NCBI RefSeq assembly: GCF_001010285.1
Contig: NZ_CP011104.1
Location: 2,666,001 to 2,730,000 of the forward strand
DNA length: 64,000 nucleotides
DNA from: Photorhabdus thracensis
Lineage (GTDB): Bacteria; Pseudomonadota; Gammaproteobacteria; Enterobacterales; Enterobacteriaceae
Direction: 5' to 3'
Below, piece after piece: positions 1 through 8,690 of this stretch. Position 1 is the first letter of the stretch. Every line of letters starts with the position of its first letter. Below the pieces are notes generated by a model that was not told the DNA's origin, ran no database searches, and was given only the letters and a program-made list of their open reading frames with translations. Both the position numbers and the translations under genes were made by a program.

Positions 1-415
1 TTTCATTGGCTGCAATAATGACGATGTCGCCTTTGCGCAGGCTGTCAGAAGGGACTTTTTCTCTCGTTGCATCATGGCTGGCTGAGGCGAGTTTCGTTGC
101 CCAACTGGTTTTTCTCACCCCTTTAAGGCTGGCGGCCTGCGCTTTGCTTCTGCCTTCCGCCAGTGCTTCGGCAAAGTTAGCGAACAGTAAGGTAAACCAT
201 AGCCATAAGGCGATATTACCGGTAAACAGCGTATTTCCCTGAAACTGACCAGCCAACATGGCAATCCATAAAATTGTGGTTAACCCACTGCCCAGATAGA
301 CCACAAACATCACCGGATTACGCCATTGTGCGGCCGGATGGCATTTTTTTACTGAATCAATAAGCGCATTACGCATCAAAGAGGGTTCGAATAATGTCTG
401 TTGTTTGTTTGTCAT
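1..415 (-). CDS. kdpB: potassium-transporting ATPase subunit B, N-terminal part
   Basis: This is the catalytic P-type ATPase subunit of the high-affinity K+ pump KdpFABC in the inner membrane. Only the first ~138 codons are inside the window; the gene runs off the left edge. It starts at the ATG at 415 with [20 protein letters not shown], the usual KdpB opening. Two hydrophobic segments (around [15 protein letters not shown] and [19 protein letters not shown]) follow, then the [10 protein letters not shown] and [13 protein letters not shown] stretches typical of the actuator-domain start. The phosphorylation (DKTGT) region lies outside. It sits 32 bp downstream of kdpA on the same strand, as in the standard kdpFABC order. 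Confidence 0.95.
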   Translation of the reverse strand, partial: MTNKQQTLFEPSLMRNALIDSVKKCHPAAQWRNPVMFVVYLGSGLTTILWIAMLAGQFQGNTLFTGNIALWLWFTLLFANFAEALAEGRSKAQAASLKGVRKTSWATKLASASHDATREKVPSDSLRKGDIVIIAANE

Positions 416-447
416 GGTGTTCCTCTCTCTATTCCTCATGTCGGCAC

Positions 448-2151
448 TTACCGGGACAGCCAGATTTGTAAATGTTCAATTACCGGGCCAAGGATCAGTG
501 CCGGAATAAAAGTCAATGCACCAATTAACATAATGGTCAGGATTAATAAGCCGATAAACAGCGGGCCACTGGTGGGGAGTGTGCCGTTGCTGACAGGCTG
601 GCGTTTTTTCACTACCAGAGAACCAGCAATAGCAAGTACCGGCAGGATCACGCCAAAACGGCCAAAAAACAGGGTGGCTGCTAGCAGTAGGTTATAGAAC
701 ACGCTGTTGGTATTGAGGCCCGCGAAAGCACCGCCATTATTGTTGGCGGCAGAGGAGAGGGCATAAAGCACTTCACTGAAACCATGAGCGCCGGGGTTCA
801 GAATACCGGCACGTCCACTGGTTGTGGATATGACAAGTGCCGAGCCTAAAAGTACCAGTGTCGGGGTGACCAGAATCGCCAGTGCGACCATTTTCATCTC
901 GAATACTTCGATTTTTTTACCGAGATATTCAGGCGCCCGGCCGATCATTAAACCGCCAATAAACACCGTCAGCAGAACGAACAGCAACATACCGTATAAA
1001 CCGGAACCCACGCCGCCGAACACGACTTCGCCAATTTGTATCAACCACATGGGGATCATGCCGCCAAGCGCGGTGAAAGAATCATGCATAGCATTGACTG
1101 CCCCACAGGAGGCCGCGGTTGTCACTACCGCATAAATTGAGGTTGCAAGGATACCGAAGCGATTCTCTTTACCTTCCAGATTGATATTACTGGCAGCACC
1201 CAGCAGACTGAAATGGGGATTGCCTTTGAGTTCAGCGTACATCACTCCCACCGTAGCAACGACGAAGATGATACACATCGCCCATAATAAAGCGTGTCCC
1301 TGATGGTTATCGCCAATGACCTGACCAAAGGCAAAGCAGAGCGCGCAGGGGATCAGCAGGATAGATAATATCTGAATAAAATTGCTGATAGCGGTCGGAT
1401 TTTCAAACGGATGAGCTGAACTGGCGCCAAAGAATCCACCGCCATTGGTTCCCAATAACTTAATGGCTTCCTGTGAGGCGACAGGTCCCATCGGGATCAA
1501 TTGCTGTTGGTCTTCAATGGTATGAGCTAATTGATAGGGTTCGAAATTCTGTATCACACCCTGACTGACAAAAACCAGCGCGATAATTATAGACAGCGGT
1601 AGCAGCAGATAAAGTGTAATACGGGTGATATCAATCCAAGCGTTCCCCACGGTTTTGACGCCATGACGGGAAAATGCGCGTATCAGCGCAAATACCACAG
1701 CGATACCGGTCGCGGCAGAAAGAAAGTTTTGCACGGTTAAACCTGTCATCTGACTAAAGTAGCTTAACGTGTTTTCTCCACTGTAGGCTTGCCAGTCAGT
1801 ATTGGTGATAAAGCTGACCGCGGTATTCAGCGCCAGGTCCCATTTGAGCCCGGGAAAATGTTCAGGATTTAGAGGAAGGACGCGTTGGGCGACCAGAAGG
1901 GTAAATAACAGTAATAATCCAGTCAGATTAAAAATAATGATCGCTAATGCGTATTGTCGCCAGCTCATTTCTTTCACTGTGCCGCCAGGCTTCTGTAAAC
2001 CACAGCAACGCCAAAGGCCAGATTCTGCTTTAGTCAGCCAGAGCGGAATATCACCGTTGATCATATTGGCGATAATATTGCCAAGCGGTTTTGCCAGCAG
2101 CAGCAAAATCAGTAAGAAACTTGCGATCAGTAAAAAAGCGGATGATGCCAT
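448..2151 (-). CDS. kdpA: potassium-transporting ATPase subunit A
   Basis: KdpA is the K+-selective membrane subunit of KdpFABC and belongs to the superfamily of K+ transporters. The protein has 567 residues, close to the usual ~557, with about ten hydrophobic segments. The four pore-loop regions are readable: [51 protein letters not shown] and [15 protein letters not shown]. They carry the expected glycines of the selectivity filter. The start ATG directly abuts the kdpF stop codon, and kdpB follows after 32 bp, so the genes should be co-transcribed. Osmotic and K+-limitation control by KdpDE is known for the family but no operator is recognisable here. The gene looks intact. Confidence 0.97.
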   Translation of the reverse strand: MASSAFLLIASFLLILLLLAKPLGNIIANMINGDIPLWLTKAESGLWRCCGLQKPGGTVKEMSWRQYALAIIIFNLTGLLLLFTLLVAQRVLPLNPEHFPGLKWDLALNTAVSFITNTDWQAYSGENTLSYFSQMTGLTVQNFLSAATGIAVVFALIRAFSRHGVKTVGNAWIDITRITLYLLLPLSIIIALVFVSQGVIQNFEPYQLAHTIEDQQQLIPMGPVASQEAIKLLGTNGGGFFGASSAHPFENPTAISNFIQILSILLIPCALCFAFGQVIGDNHQGHALLWAMCIIFVVATVGVMYAELKGNPHFSLLGAASNINLEGKENRFGILATSIYAVVTTAASCGAVNAMHDSFTALGGMIPMWLIQIGEVVFGGVGSGLYGMLLFVLLTVFIGGLMIGRAPEYLGKKIEVFEMKMVALAILVTPTLVLLGSALVISTTSGRAGILNPGAHGFSEVLYALSSAANNNGGAFAGLNTNSVFYNLLLAATLFFGRFGVILPVLAIAGSLVVKKRQPVSNGTLPTSGPLFIGLLILTIMLIGALTFIPALILGPVIEHLQIWLSR

Positions 2152-2241
2152 TTAAAAATCCTCCGCATGAAGTAACGCGTAAATCAGATAAACCAGTAAC
2201 AGGGCTACTAATAACGCACCGGAAATCAGAAATATGCTCAC
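2152..2241 (-). CDS. kdpF: potassium-transporting ATPase small subunit KdpF
   Basis: A 29-residue hydrophobic peptide read from a GTG start (2239-2241), with a GGAGAG ribosome-binding site just upstream. It reads as one transmembrane helix (IFLISGALLVALLLVYLIYAL) followed by LHAEDF and TAA. In other bacteria KdpF stabilises the KdpABC complex. Its stop codon touches the ATG of kdpA with no spacer, which is a strong sign of translational coupling. Confidence 0.9.
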   Translation of the reverse strand: MSIFLISGALLVALLLVYLIYALLHAEDF

Positions 2242-2596
2242 TGCTTATCTCTCCTGAGAATTTGGATAGGCCAAGGTTAGGCAAGGTGGTGCAAAGAAGC
2301 TGATAAAAGAGTGAGTGGATGTGTAAAAAAAGTGTAAAAATGACTGATAAAGGAAGACTCAGAAGAGTGGCGGTCGAAGGCTATTCTGCTTAGTTAACCT
2401 GAACTTCTCTAAGAAGAAAATGAAAGTACCTGAGATACGATCAACGTTTTTGTCAAAGAAAATTCAAAGCATCTCAGTCCGCTTGGTTTCTTGCTTAATA
2501 TTCCTTCAATAGGGCAGATAGGGATTGAGTGAGTCAGCAATATCATCCTACGTGAAAACGGGCAGACTTCGGCTGGGTTTTTCTTAACGAGATAAT
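2242..2596. other. gene-free stretch upstream of kdpFABC
   Basis: About 355 bp without a convincing gene. It must contain the kdp promoter (minus strand), but no clear KdpE site or -35/-10 pair could be assigned. The right end merges into the group II intron fragment that begins near 2598. Confidence 0.4.
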
Positions 2597-2597
2597 T

Positions 2598-2780
2598 TGA
2601 TCAACCTTTTATACAACGCTGAGGCAGATCGATCGCAAACTCGTGTTATGGCTGACCCGCAAACATAAGCGTCTCCGTGGCCATAGACGACGAGCCAGCC
2701 ACTGGCTGGCGAGGGTGACGCGGAAGGAAACGAAGTTGTTTGCCCACTGGCCGCTACTCTGGGGGCGGGGCCATAGTGAT
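2598..2780 (+). pseudogene. C-terminal tail of a group II intron reverse transcriptase/maturase
   Basis: An open reading frame without a start codon translates as TLRQIDRKLVLWLTRKHKRL, then RGHRRRASHWLARV and LFAHWPLLWGRG. This pattern (LR.ID.KL..W...K.KRLRGH.RRA..WL..V......LFAHW) is what I recall for the extreme C-terminus of bacterial group II intron-encoded proteins. All reverse-transcriptase catalytic blocks are missing, so it is a relic. It is in frame with, and runs without a stop into, the Rpn-family nuclease that follows, so the DNA encodes a fusion. The family assignment rests on remembered motifs, not on a search. A group II intron 3' end lies at 8606-8690 on the other strand. Confidence 0.7.
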
Positions 2781-3731
2781 ATGGCCCTGCTACCCGACCA
2801 GTTTTTAAGTCATATTGATACGGCCAGAGACTTTTTGGAGATTTATTTGCCTGCGACATTACGGGCAGTTTGTGATCTGGATACATTGCGGTTGGAATCA
2901 GGGTCATTTATTGAAGACAATCTGCGAGCGCATTATTCCGACATTTTGTATTCATTGAAAACAGCGCGGGGTGACGGTTATGTGTATTGCGTGATCGAGC
3001 ACCAGAGTTCCCCGGACAAAATGATAGCATTTCGACTTATGCGTTACAGTATTTCAGCCATGCAACGGCATCTGGAGCAGGGACATGAAAAATTGCCACT
3101 GGTCATTCCGGTGTTGTTCTATCACGGGAAAATACAGCCGTATCCCTGGAGTACCAATTGGCTCGACTGTTTCGATGATCCGGCCCTGGCGGAGGAAATC
3201 TATTCCAATAAATTCCCGCTGGTAGATGTGACGGTAATCCCGGACGATGAAATCCTGACGCATAAACGGGTCGCGCTACTGGAAATAGTGCAAAAGCATA
3301 TCCGGCAGCGAGATATGGCGGAGTTACTGCAAGAGTTGGTCATACTGCTGGCGTATGATTACTATACGGATGAACAGTTAAAAAGCGTGCTAAACTACTT
3401 ATTACAGGCGGGAGATACCGCCGATCCAGAGGGTTTTATCCGGCGACTGGCAGAACAGTCCCCGAGGTATGAGGAGGTACTGATGACAATAGCGCAGAAA
3501 CTGGAGCAGAAAGGGTACAAGGAAGGATACCAGAGAGGGTACCGGAAAGGGTTTCTTGAAGGGTACCAGGAAGGACTTATTGAAGGGCGCAGAGAGGCAA
3601 CTTTAAAAATCGCTCATGCATTGCTGAACAGCGGAATCGACCGTGAAACGGTGATGAAAACTACCGGGTTGAGCCAGAGTGAGCTTGAACAAATGTCCGG
3701 CAAACTTACTGTTGATACGTTATCAGCATAA
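2781..3731 (+). CDS. Rpn-family recombination-promoting nuclease/putative transposase (N-terminus replaced)
   Basis: This belongs to the Rpn (PD-(D/E)XK nuclease, formerly transposase_31) family of DNA endonucleases that promote RecA-independent recombination. The core DTARDFLEIYLPATLR, then FIEDNLRAHYSDILYSLKT and YVYCVIEHQSSPDK, contains the D and ExQ catalytic signature; LPLVIPVLFYHGK follows. The C-terminus has repeated KEGY/KGFLEGYQEG segments, usual for the family. The normal N-terminal PHD..FK motif is missing: just before QFLSH the frame passes into unrelated sequence and, upstream, into the group II intron tail. The ATG at 2781 is the first in the nuclease part, with weak Shine-Dalgarno, giving 316 residues. 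A longer product from GTG 2643 (362 residues) is possible. Activity is doubtful. Confidence 0.8.
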   Translation: MALLPDQFLSHIDTARDFLEIYLPATLRAVCDLDTLRLESGSFIEDNLRAHYSDILYSLKTARGDGYVYCVIEHQSSPDKMIAFRLMRYSISAMQRHLEQGHEKLPLVIPVLFYHGKIQPYPWSTNWLDCFDDPALAEEIYSNKFPLVDVTVIPDDEILTHKRVALLEIVQKHIRQRDMAELLQELVILLAYDYYTDEQLKSVLNYLLQAGDTADPEGFIRRLAEQSPRYEEVLMTIAQKLEQKGYKEGYQRGYRKGFLEGYQEGLIEGRREATLKIAHALLNSGIDRETVMKTTGLSQSELEQMSGKLTVDTLSA

Positions 3732-3908
3732 AAATGCTTGAGTTAATGCACGAAACGCATAGAAGCGGCACATTTACATTCCAAGTGATAAGACCGAGTC
3801 TGAATTTACGTGCTTCTGAAATCTCTGTTCTTACAGTAGAGCTGAAGTTAGTTATACCGCCGTATTTCCCTTTTCCAAGAGATACGGCACCGGGGAGCAA
3901 TTACGGAA

Positions 3909-5165
3909 GGGAACCTCTAAAAACTTTTCACAGCCACAAAATTGAGTAAAATGTAGGCACAGTACATCTCTGCAAGGTAGCGCTGTCATGATACCGCCTC
4001 GTTCTGCTTTAAAAAAAGACAAGCTGGCATCCGAATATCACCGTCGAAAAATCGATGAATTAGGTGATCCGCTACTTGTTCTTGATAAGTATGTTGATTT
4101 CTCGGCACTGGCTGACACCATAGACCTTGTCGCGCCACGTATTATTTCTCCCAAAGGTGGACGCCCGCCATTCCCGACTGAGGTGATGGTTCGCATCATT
4201 ATCCTGAAACATTTCCATAATCTTTCCGATGAAAAGATGGAATATCAATTGCTTGACCGAATGAGCTGGCAACGTTTTTGTCGCTTGACCGATGTCATTA
4301 ATATTCCAGACCGTAACACGATTTGGTGTTTCGAAAAACGGATTGGCCAGGCAGGTGCCAGAGCGTTGTTTGAAGAGGCGAAGCATCAGCTTTCGACACA
4401 GGGATTCATTCCTAGAGGGGGTCAAATCATTGATGCCACGTTGATTCCAGTTCCTAAGCAGCACAATAAGAAGGAAGAGAATGAACAAATCCGTCAGGGT
4501 AAAACCCCGGATAACTGGACAGCAAACAAACGATGCCAGAAAGACACCGAGGCAACCTGGACGAAAAAGAACGGTAAAAGTTATTTTGGCTATAAACTGA
4601 CCATTAATGTCGATACAAAATATAAAGTGATCCGCCACATCGCGACAGGAACCGCAGCTGTCCATGACAGCCAGTTTTTTGAAGCCGTTTTGGATCGGTC
4701 AAATACAAGTCGGGACATTTATGCTGATAAAGGGTATGCCAGCCAGATGCGTGAACGTGAGCTGAAGGAACAGGGCTATCGTGTTCATATTCAGAGGAAA
4801 GCGTCACGCAATAAGCCCTTATCAGACTGTCAGAAAGGCCGAAATAAGAAAATAGCGAAAACCCGGGCACGAGTAGAACATATCTTTGGCTCATTCTCTC
4901 AGATGGGTGAAAAATTTATCCGAACGATAGGCCAGCTGCGAGCCACTTTTGCGATGACTCTGAAGGCAACCTGCTATAATTTACAACGTTTGGTTTATTT
5001 TGGAAAATCCGGCATTCATGCCTTTTAATTCCGGTATGTGATGAAAAAGCGATGAGTTTATTTTTTCCCCTGAAAAAGCAAGAAAAAGTCATACACAATA
5101 AGGTCATTTATTGGTGAGTGCAAAATTGATCTTATTTTTTGTATTGAGAGTTTTTAGAGGTTCCC
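3909..5165 (+). mobile_element. IS5-family insertion sequence (1257 bp) with 17-bp perfect inverted repeats
   Basis: The element is bounded by perfect terminal inverted repeats GGGAACCTCTAAAAACT (3909-3925) and its complement (5149-5165). A 4-bp direct repeat GGAA (3905-3908 and 5166-5169) is the apparent target duplication. It carries one transposase gene. It inserted exactly at the stop codon of the cyclase gene on the opposite strand. Confidence 0.9.
3988..5028 (+). CDS. IS5-family transposase
   Basis: A 346-residue DDE transposase. The N-terminal part (FPTEVMVRIIILKHFHNLSD) is the IS5-type DUF772 domain. Catalytic positions are readable as D in GGQIIDATLIP, D in IYADKGYAS and E in ARVEHIFGSF. 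A lysine-rich insert follows the first Asp (QHNKKEENEQIRQGKTP), as in close IS5 relatives. The gene fills the element and is intact, so the copy may be active. The start ATG follows a GCAAGG Shine-Dalgarno-like sequence. Confidence 0.93.
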   Translation: MIPPRSALKKDKLASEYHRRKIDELGDPLLVLDKYVDFSALADTIDLVAPRIISPKGGRPPFPTEVMVRIIILKHFHNLSDEKMEYQLLDRMSWQRFCRLTDVINIPDRNTIWCFEKRIGQAGARALFEEAKHQLSTQGFIPRGGQIIDATLIPVPKQHNKKEENEQIRQGKTPDNWTANKRCQKDTEATWTKKNGKSYFGYKLTINVDTKYKVIRHIATGTAAVHDSQFFEAVLDRSNTSRDIYADKGYASQMRERELKEQGYRVHIQRKASRNKPLSDCQKGRNKKIAKTRARVEHIFGSFSQMGEKFIRTIGQLRATFAMTLKATCYNLQRLVYFGKSGIHAF

Positions 5166-5899
5166 GGAAGTATGGCAAACGAACGAACGGGAAAACCAGA
5201 TGCTTTTTTAGGTTTGGCTACAATGTTGAAAATGATCGCACCACGTACAGGTACCTGGTCCAAATTAGCCAAAAGTTCTATCTGATAAGTATCTTGCTTC
5301 AATACATAATCTTCGCCCAACAACGCATTATTCTTTCTAAAATCTTTGGCGGCGTCGGTATCAAATGTTTCATGCCCAATGGCTTTAACATGACGCTCCT
5401 CAAATAAAAATTTCAGGGCATCCATTCCCCATCCGGGTATTTGGTTATTGCCACTATCATCTTTATTATCCATGGCTTCCTGAGATGACCAGCGTTTACT
5501 CCAATCAGTTCTGAGCGCAACGAAAGTACCTGCCTCAATAATTCCATATTCTTCTTCAAATTTAAGAATATCTTCTTTAGACAGTGAAAAATTAGGATCC
5601 TGTTTTGCCCTTTCTGACTGATTAAGTACGATTAAAGGTAAAACTAATTCTTTTAATTCCAGCTCATCAAGATAACGGGCATTAGGAACAAAATGGCAGG
5701 GAGCATCAATATGAGTCCCATATTGGCCGGGAAAAGAGAATTGTTGAGCAAAAAAGCCATCCTTATAATCAAACAGCGTCTTAAACTCGGCTGGATCAAA
5801 CATAAAAAAATGGGGAGAATCTTTATCAAAGCTATGGGTCAAATCGACCCATCTTTTCGATTTCAGTAAAGTGAGTGCTTGTAAGATGTTATTTGACAT
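5132..5899 (-). CDS. cyclase-family protein (kynurenine-formamidase-like fold), C-terminus altered by an IS
   Basis: A metal-dependent hydrolase/cyclase-family protein (PF04199). The signature QYGTHIDAPCHFV supplies the HxGTHxDxPxHF-type metal ligands, and WVDLTHSFDKDSPHF matches the family N-terminus. The ATG at 5899 is preferred because GAGG lies eight bases upstream; a longer frame from 5968 lacks support. Substrate is unknown. The IS5-family element inserted at the end of the gene: the coding frame now reads ...SFAILP-GTSKNSQYKK and stops inside the IS terminus. Removing the IS and one GGAA copy restores ...SFAILP followed at once by TAA. Only ten extra residues are therefore added and function may persist. 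An IS701-truncated gene lies 85 bp upstream. Confidence 0.85.
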   Translation of the reverse strand: MSNNILQALTLLKSKRWVDLTHSFDKDSPHFFMFDPAEFKTLFDYKDGFFAQQFSFPGQYGTHIDAPCHFVPNARYLDELELKELVLPLIVLNQSERAKQDPNFSLSKEDILKFEEEYGIIEAGTFVALRTDWSKRWSSQEAMDNKDDSGNNQIPGWGMDALKFLFEERHVKAIGHETFDTDAAKDFRKNNALLGEDYVLKQDTYQIELLANLDQVPVRGAIIFNIVAKPKKASGFPVRSFAILPGTSKNSQYKK

Positions 5900-5983
5900 A
5901 AAAACCTCATTTTTGATAACTGTTGATATTATTTTTACCGCTATAGTTATTTTATTTAAAAAAAACAAATATATAGATTTTCA

Positions 5984-6180
5984 TCAATTTAAAGAGTTGA
6001 CTATTTCTTCAAATTTTTCATTTGAGTCTATTGCCTGATAGAAACCATTTTCGACATGCATTGGTGTAACTATAGTCGTATTTTTCAATATTGGTTTATT
6101 ATTAAAGAAGACAGATAGTTTGTTTCCTACGTTTTGCTTTATAAGAAGATTAAATGGTTTGCTGCAATGATCGCTATTTC
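5984..6180 (-). pseudogene. 3' fragment of an unidentified gene cut by IS701
   Basis: About 65 codons remain, ending ...YQAIDSNEKFEEIVNSLN. The 5' part is replaced by the IS701-family element at 6185. The low-GC composition and same strand as the cyclase gene (85 bp gap) suggest the two formed one operon. I do not recognise the family; residues such as SVFFNNKPILKNTTIVTP give no clear motif. Confidence 0.5.
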
Positions 6181-6184
6181 TTAG

Positions 6185-7576
6185 TACTACAGCCGTACTT
6201 ATCCTGAGGGTGGGCTCCCCCCTCTGCGACGGTAGTGACACTGCTGAGCACGGTACTGGTGCCTCCGCCTCCAGAGAGACCAATGCAGAATGTGTTCAAC
6301 GACATCTTGGGTTTTCCACATCAGTCGTGATAGTAGCCTGCGCAACTCCGGGACGCTCAACGCAATCAGCCCCGGCACCGTTTTTTTTCTCCTGCACCCG
6401 CAAGGCTACCAGCACCGCGTGGGCTAACAAGGACAGCGTGATGTGGCGATACCAGCCCTGCCAGCGCCGCACTTCGTATTGCGCCAGACCGCACTCCCCC
6501 TTGGTGGCTTCGAAACCCGTCTCTATCTCCCAACGCCGGCCCGCCACCTGCGCCAGCGTCTTGAGCTTCGCCTTCTTTCGTGGGGCATACACCACGTAGT
6601 AGGCTAATTCCTGTTTCTCATCACGACTGCGACGCACGAGCAGGTAGTGACCGAAACGCCGTTCTTCCCGCGTTAATTGCAGGCGCCACAGCGGGGTAAA
6701 CGCCCAGTCGTATCGACGTTCGCCTTTGGCGCCGGTTCCCGCAGACCGGCACTTCCAGGCTCGGGGCGTCAGCGATTTGGCGATGGCCTGCGCACTCATG
6801 AACACCGGTCCCTTCCACCACAGCGGCTCATTCCGGGCGACGCCCAGTACAAAGGGCTGTTGGCGCGACTCCAGCCAGACCCGCAGGCGGCGGTCACCGC
6901 CATAGACACTGTCGCCCGCGACCCAGCCACAGGGGACGCCGGCATCCAGTGCCCGCTCAAGCATCCGGCGGGCCAGCTGGGGTTTCGTGGCAAACTTCAC
7001 TTCCGTGGGGATACCCGCCGCCTCACGCCGTGGCGGGTCATCAACCCACTGACGGGGCAGATATAACTCCCGGTCAATGAAGGCACTGCCCCCACCGCCG
7101 GCATAGCACAGGAAGACGCCAATCTGGCTGTTCTCCACCCGTCCGGCGGTGCCGCTGTACTGGCGCTGTACGCCGGCGGAGTACTGCCCTTTCTTGATGA
7201 ATCCGGTCTCATCGACAATCAGCACGCTGTTGTCATCCCTCAGGTGGCCGACAACGTAGTCACACAAGATATCGCGGGCCGCGTCGGCATCCCACAAGGC
7301 ACGTTCAAGCAGATGCTGTACCCCGTCAGGCGTGGCTTCGCCCATCCACTCAGCCAGTTGCCAGCCGTTCTTGCGTTCGACGTTGCTGAGGAGTCCCTTA
7401 AGGTAGGCCAGACTGCGCTGTCGGGGTTCGGAGCGTTTGAACAGGGGAGCTAAACGGGCGTGTAATGTATCCAGCTCCTGTGTCCACAGGGTCAACGGTG
7501 TTTGCATCGAATCTTTCGCTATGTTGGCATGAGAACTTGGCGCATTATGACACAATATCTATCTACGGCTGTAGTA
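6185..7576 (-). mobile_element. IS701-family insertion sequence (1392 bp)
   Basis: Terminal inverted repeats are TACTACAGCCGTA (6185-6197) and its complement TACGGCTGTAGTA (7564-7576). Both sides are flanked by TTAG (6181-6184 and 7577-7580), a 4-bp YTAR duplication as known for IS701. The same 13-bp ends and the same YTAR target are found on the three 123-bp MITEs in this window. Confidence 0.92.
6296..7507 (-). CDS. IS701-family transposase
   Basis: About 403 residues from the ATG at 7507 (MQTPLTLWTQELDTLHARLA). This is a DDE_5-type endonuclease: LIVDETGFIKKG carries the first Asp, GWVAGDSVYGG the second, and RRWEIETGFEATKGECGL the Glu. It is GC-rich compared with its neighbours, consistent with recent arrival. 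The gene appears intact and could supply transposase to the MITEs. A longer frame begins upstream at 7555 with a TTG, judged less likely. Confidence 0.92.
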   Translation of the reverse strand: MQTPLTLWTQELDTLHARLAPLFKRSEPRQRSLAYLKGLLSNVERKNGWQLAEWMGEATPDGVQHLLERALWDADAARDILCDYVVGHLRDDNSVLIVDETGFIKKGQYSAGVQRQYSGTAGRVENSQIGVFLCYAGGGGSAFIDRELYLPRQWVDDPPRREAAGIPTEVKFATKPQLARRMLERALDAGVPCGWVAGDSVYGGDRRLRVWLESRQQPFVLGVARNEPLWWKGPVFMSAQAIAKSLTPRAWKCRSAGTGAKGERRYDWAFTPLWRLQLTREERRFGHYLLVRRSRDEKQELAYYVVYAPRKKAKLKTLAQVAGRRWEIETGFEATKGECGLAQYEVRRWQGWYRHITLSLLAHAVLVALRVQEKKNGAGADCVERPGVAQATITTDVENPRCR

Positions 7577-7580
7577 TTAG

Positions 7581-8461
7581 AGCCTATCCCAATAGGATTT
7601 TGTTCCAGACTATAATCCCGCAGGCAAAATGTAACATAGCTTCATAGTTTTCGACCTTCTTTTCCCATCGGATCAGTATCCGACGAAAGCGATTCATCCA
7701 GCTATGCGTCCTCTCGATAACCCATCTTTGAGCTTTAAAGTCCGTATTTTGGCAGGCATCTGATTCCTCCTTGCGAGACTGAATATGCGGCTCGTAATGC
7801 CGACTTCGTAGATAGTCTTTCAGCCATTTAGCATCATATCCCTTATCCAGACACAGCCTGACCTTTTTACCCGGCTTGCCTGTCTGAAGTGCATCGAGCG
7901 TATCTGCAACCAGTTTGATATCGTGCGTATTTGCTGCGCCAACAACGAGTGAAAGAGGAAGCCCGTTAGCCTCGGTCATGAGGCTGCGTTTTACGCCTTG
8001 TTTCCCTCTGTCTGTGGGGTTACGACCTGTTTTTTTGTCCCCGCTAAAGGGGATTTGGTCATGCAACCATCCAGTGATAACCACGACCAGTCGATGATCG
8101 CGAGGTGCTTGCAGGCCAGCAAACCGTTCTGCCAGAAGCGTTCAAAAACGCCGGCGTCACGCCATTCCTGAAAACGACGGTGAGCCGAACTTGACGAGCA
8201 TATTCCTGTTGCATTCAGGGCATTCCATTGGCAGCCTGTTCTGAGCACAAAGAAGATGGCATCCATAGCGGCGCGGTTATCAACCCGTTTGCGATGTGTA
8301 CCTAGCGGATGCTGAGTTTTATGTTCGGGGATAAGTGGCATCATTTTTTCCCAAAGCTCATCACTGAGCCGCCATTTGTTGTTTGTCATACTCTCTATAC
8401 CTTCAGAAATTATCCGTTCTAGAATATTATACAACATGACAATTCCTTTTGGGATAGGTTC
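7581..8461 (-). mobile_element. IS5-family (IS427-type) insertion sequence, copy 1 (881 bp)
   Basis: The ends are imperfect inverted repeats built on AGCCTATCCCAATAGGA (left) and AACCTATCCCAAAAGGA (right, complement). The two reading frames translate identically to those of copy 2 at 20754-21634, so transposition was recent. It is sandwiched between the IS701 element (TTAG side) and a MITE (CTAA side), so its own target duplication is ambiguous. Orientation relative to the neighbouring MITE is opposite to that of copy 2. Confidence 0.88.
7584..8437 (-). CDS. IS5-family transposase made by -1 ribosomal frameshifting (copy 1)
   Basis: Two overlapping frames encode the enzyme: 7991-8437 (148 aa, MLYNILERIISEGIESM...) and 7584-8084 (166 aa). 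They join at a seven-A run (in GGGGACAAAAAAACAGG) where a -1 slip links ...DGCMTKSPLAGTK to KTGRNPTDRGKQGVKRSL, the conserved catalytic core. Family signatures include RTGCQWNAL and EWRDAGVFERFWQ in the first frame, and CLDKGYDAKWLK and RWVIERTHSWMNRFRRI (DDE residues) in the second. Programmed frameshifting of this kind is known in the IS427 group. Both halves are intact. Confidence 0.9.
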
Positions 8462-8464
8462 TAA

Positions 8465-8587
8465 TACTACAGCCGTAGATACCAGAAAGTTGCATTTTCC
8501 TTGATGCTCACCACTCTGAGAAACCGCATGAATTAAGCTTTTCTATGAGTGTCTTTTCTGTTGAAAAAAGTAAGTACGGCTGTAGTA
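8465..8587 (+). repeat. 123-bp MITE, copy 1 (IS701-type ends)
   Basis: Begins TACTACAGCCGTAGATACC and ends AAGTACGGCTGTAGTA; the 13-bp ends are perfect inverted repeats. It is flanked by CTAA on both sides (8461-8464, 8588-8591). It has no coding capacity. It is nearly identical to the copies at 21639 and 25437, differing at one visible position (CACCACTC versus CACAACTC). Confidence 0.93.
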
Positions 8588-8605
8588 CTAAGTTATGAGG
8601 TTCGA

Positions 8606-8690
8606 GTTGAGTAGACCTGCCGGTTACCCGGACAGGCCCCTCCTCAGAACCGGACTTGCGGAACTACCGCATCCGGCTCCCGGCAGACCC
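8606..8690 (-). ncRNA. 3' end of a group II intron (domains V and VI), orphan
   Basis: Read on the minus strand, 8679-8647 forms the 33-nt domain V hairpin: GAGCCGGATGCGG, a TAGT turn, then TCCGCAAGTCCGGTTC. It is followed by TGAGGAGGGGCCTGTCCGGG and AACCGGCAGG, which fold like domain VI. The rest of the intron and its maturase are absent here, so this is a fragment unable to splice alone. It sits beside a MITE and 0.35 kb from the prophage attachment site. Confidence 0.7.

Noticed and set aside
3859-3888. GCCGTAT...ATACGGC inverted repeat after the cyclase stop
   Set aside because: Seven-bp arms with a 16-nt loop and no T-run; too weak to call a terminator.
4072-4894. Minus-strand frames inside the IS5-family element
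   Set aside because: Antisense to an intact DDE transposase with full catalytic residues; no supporting features.
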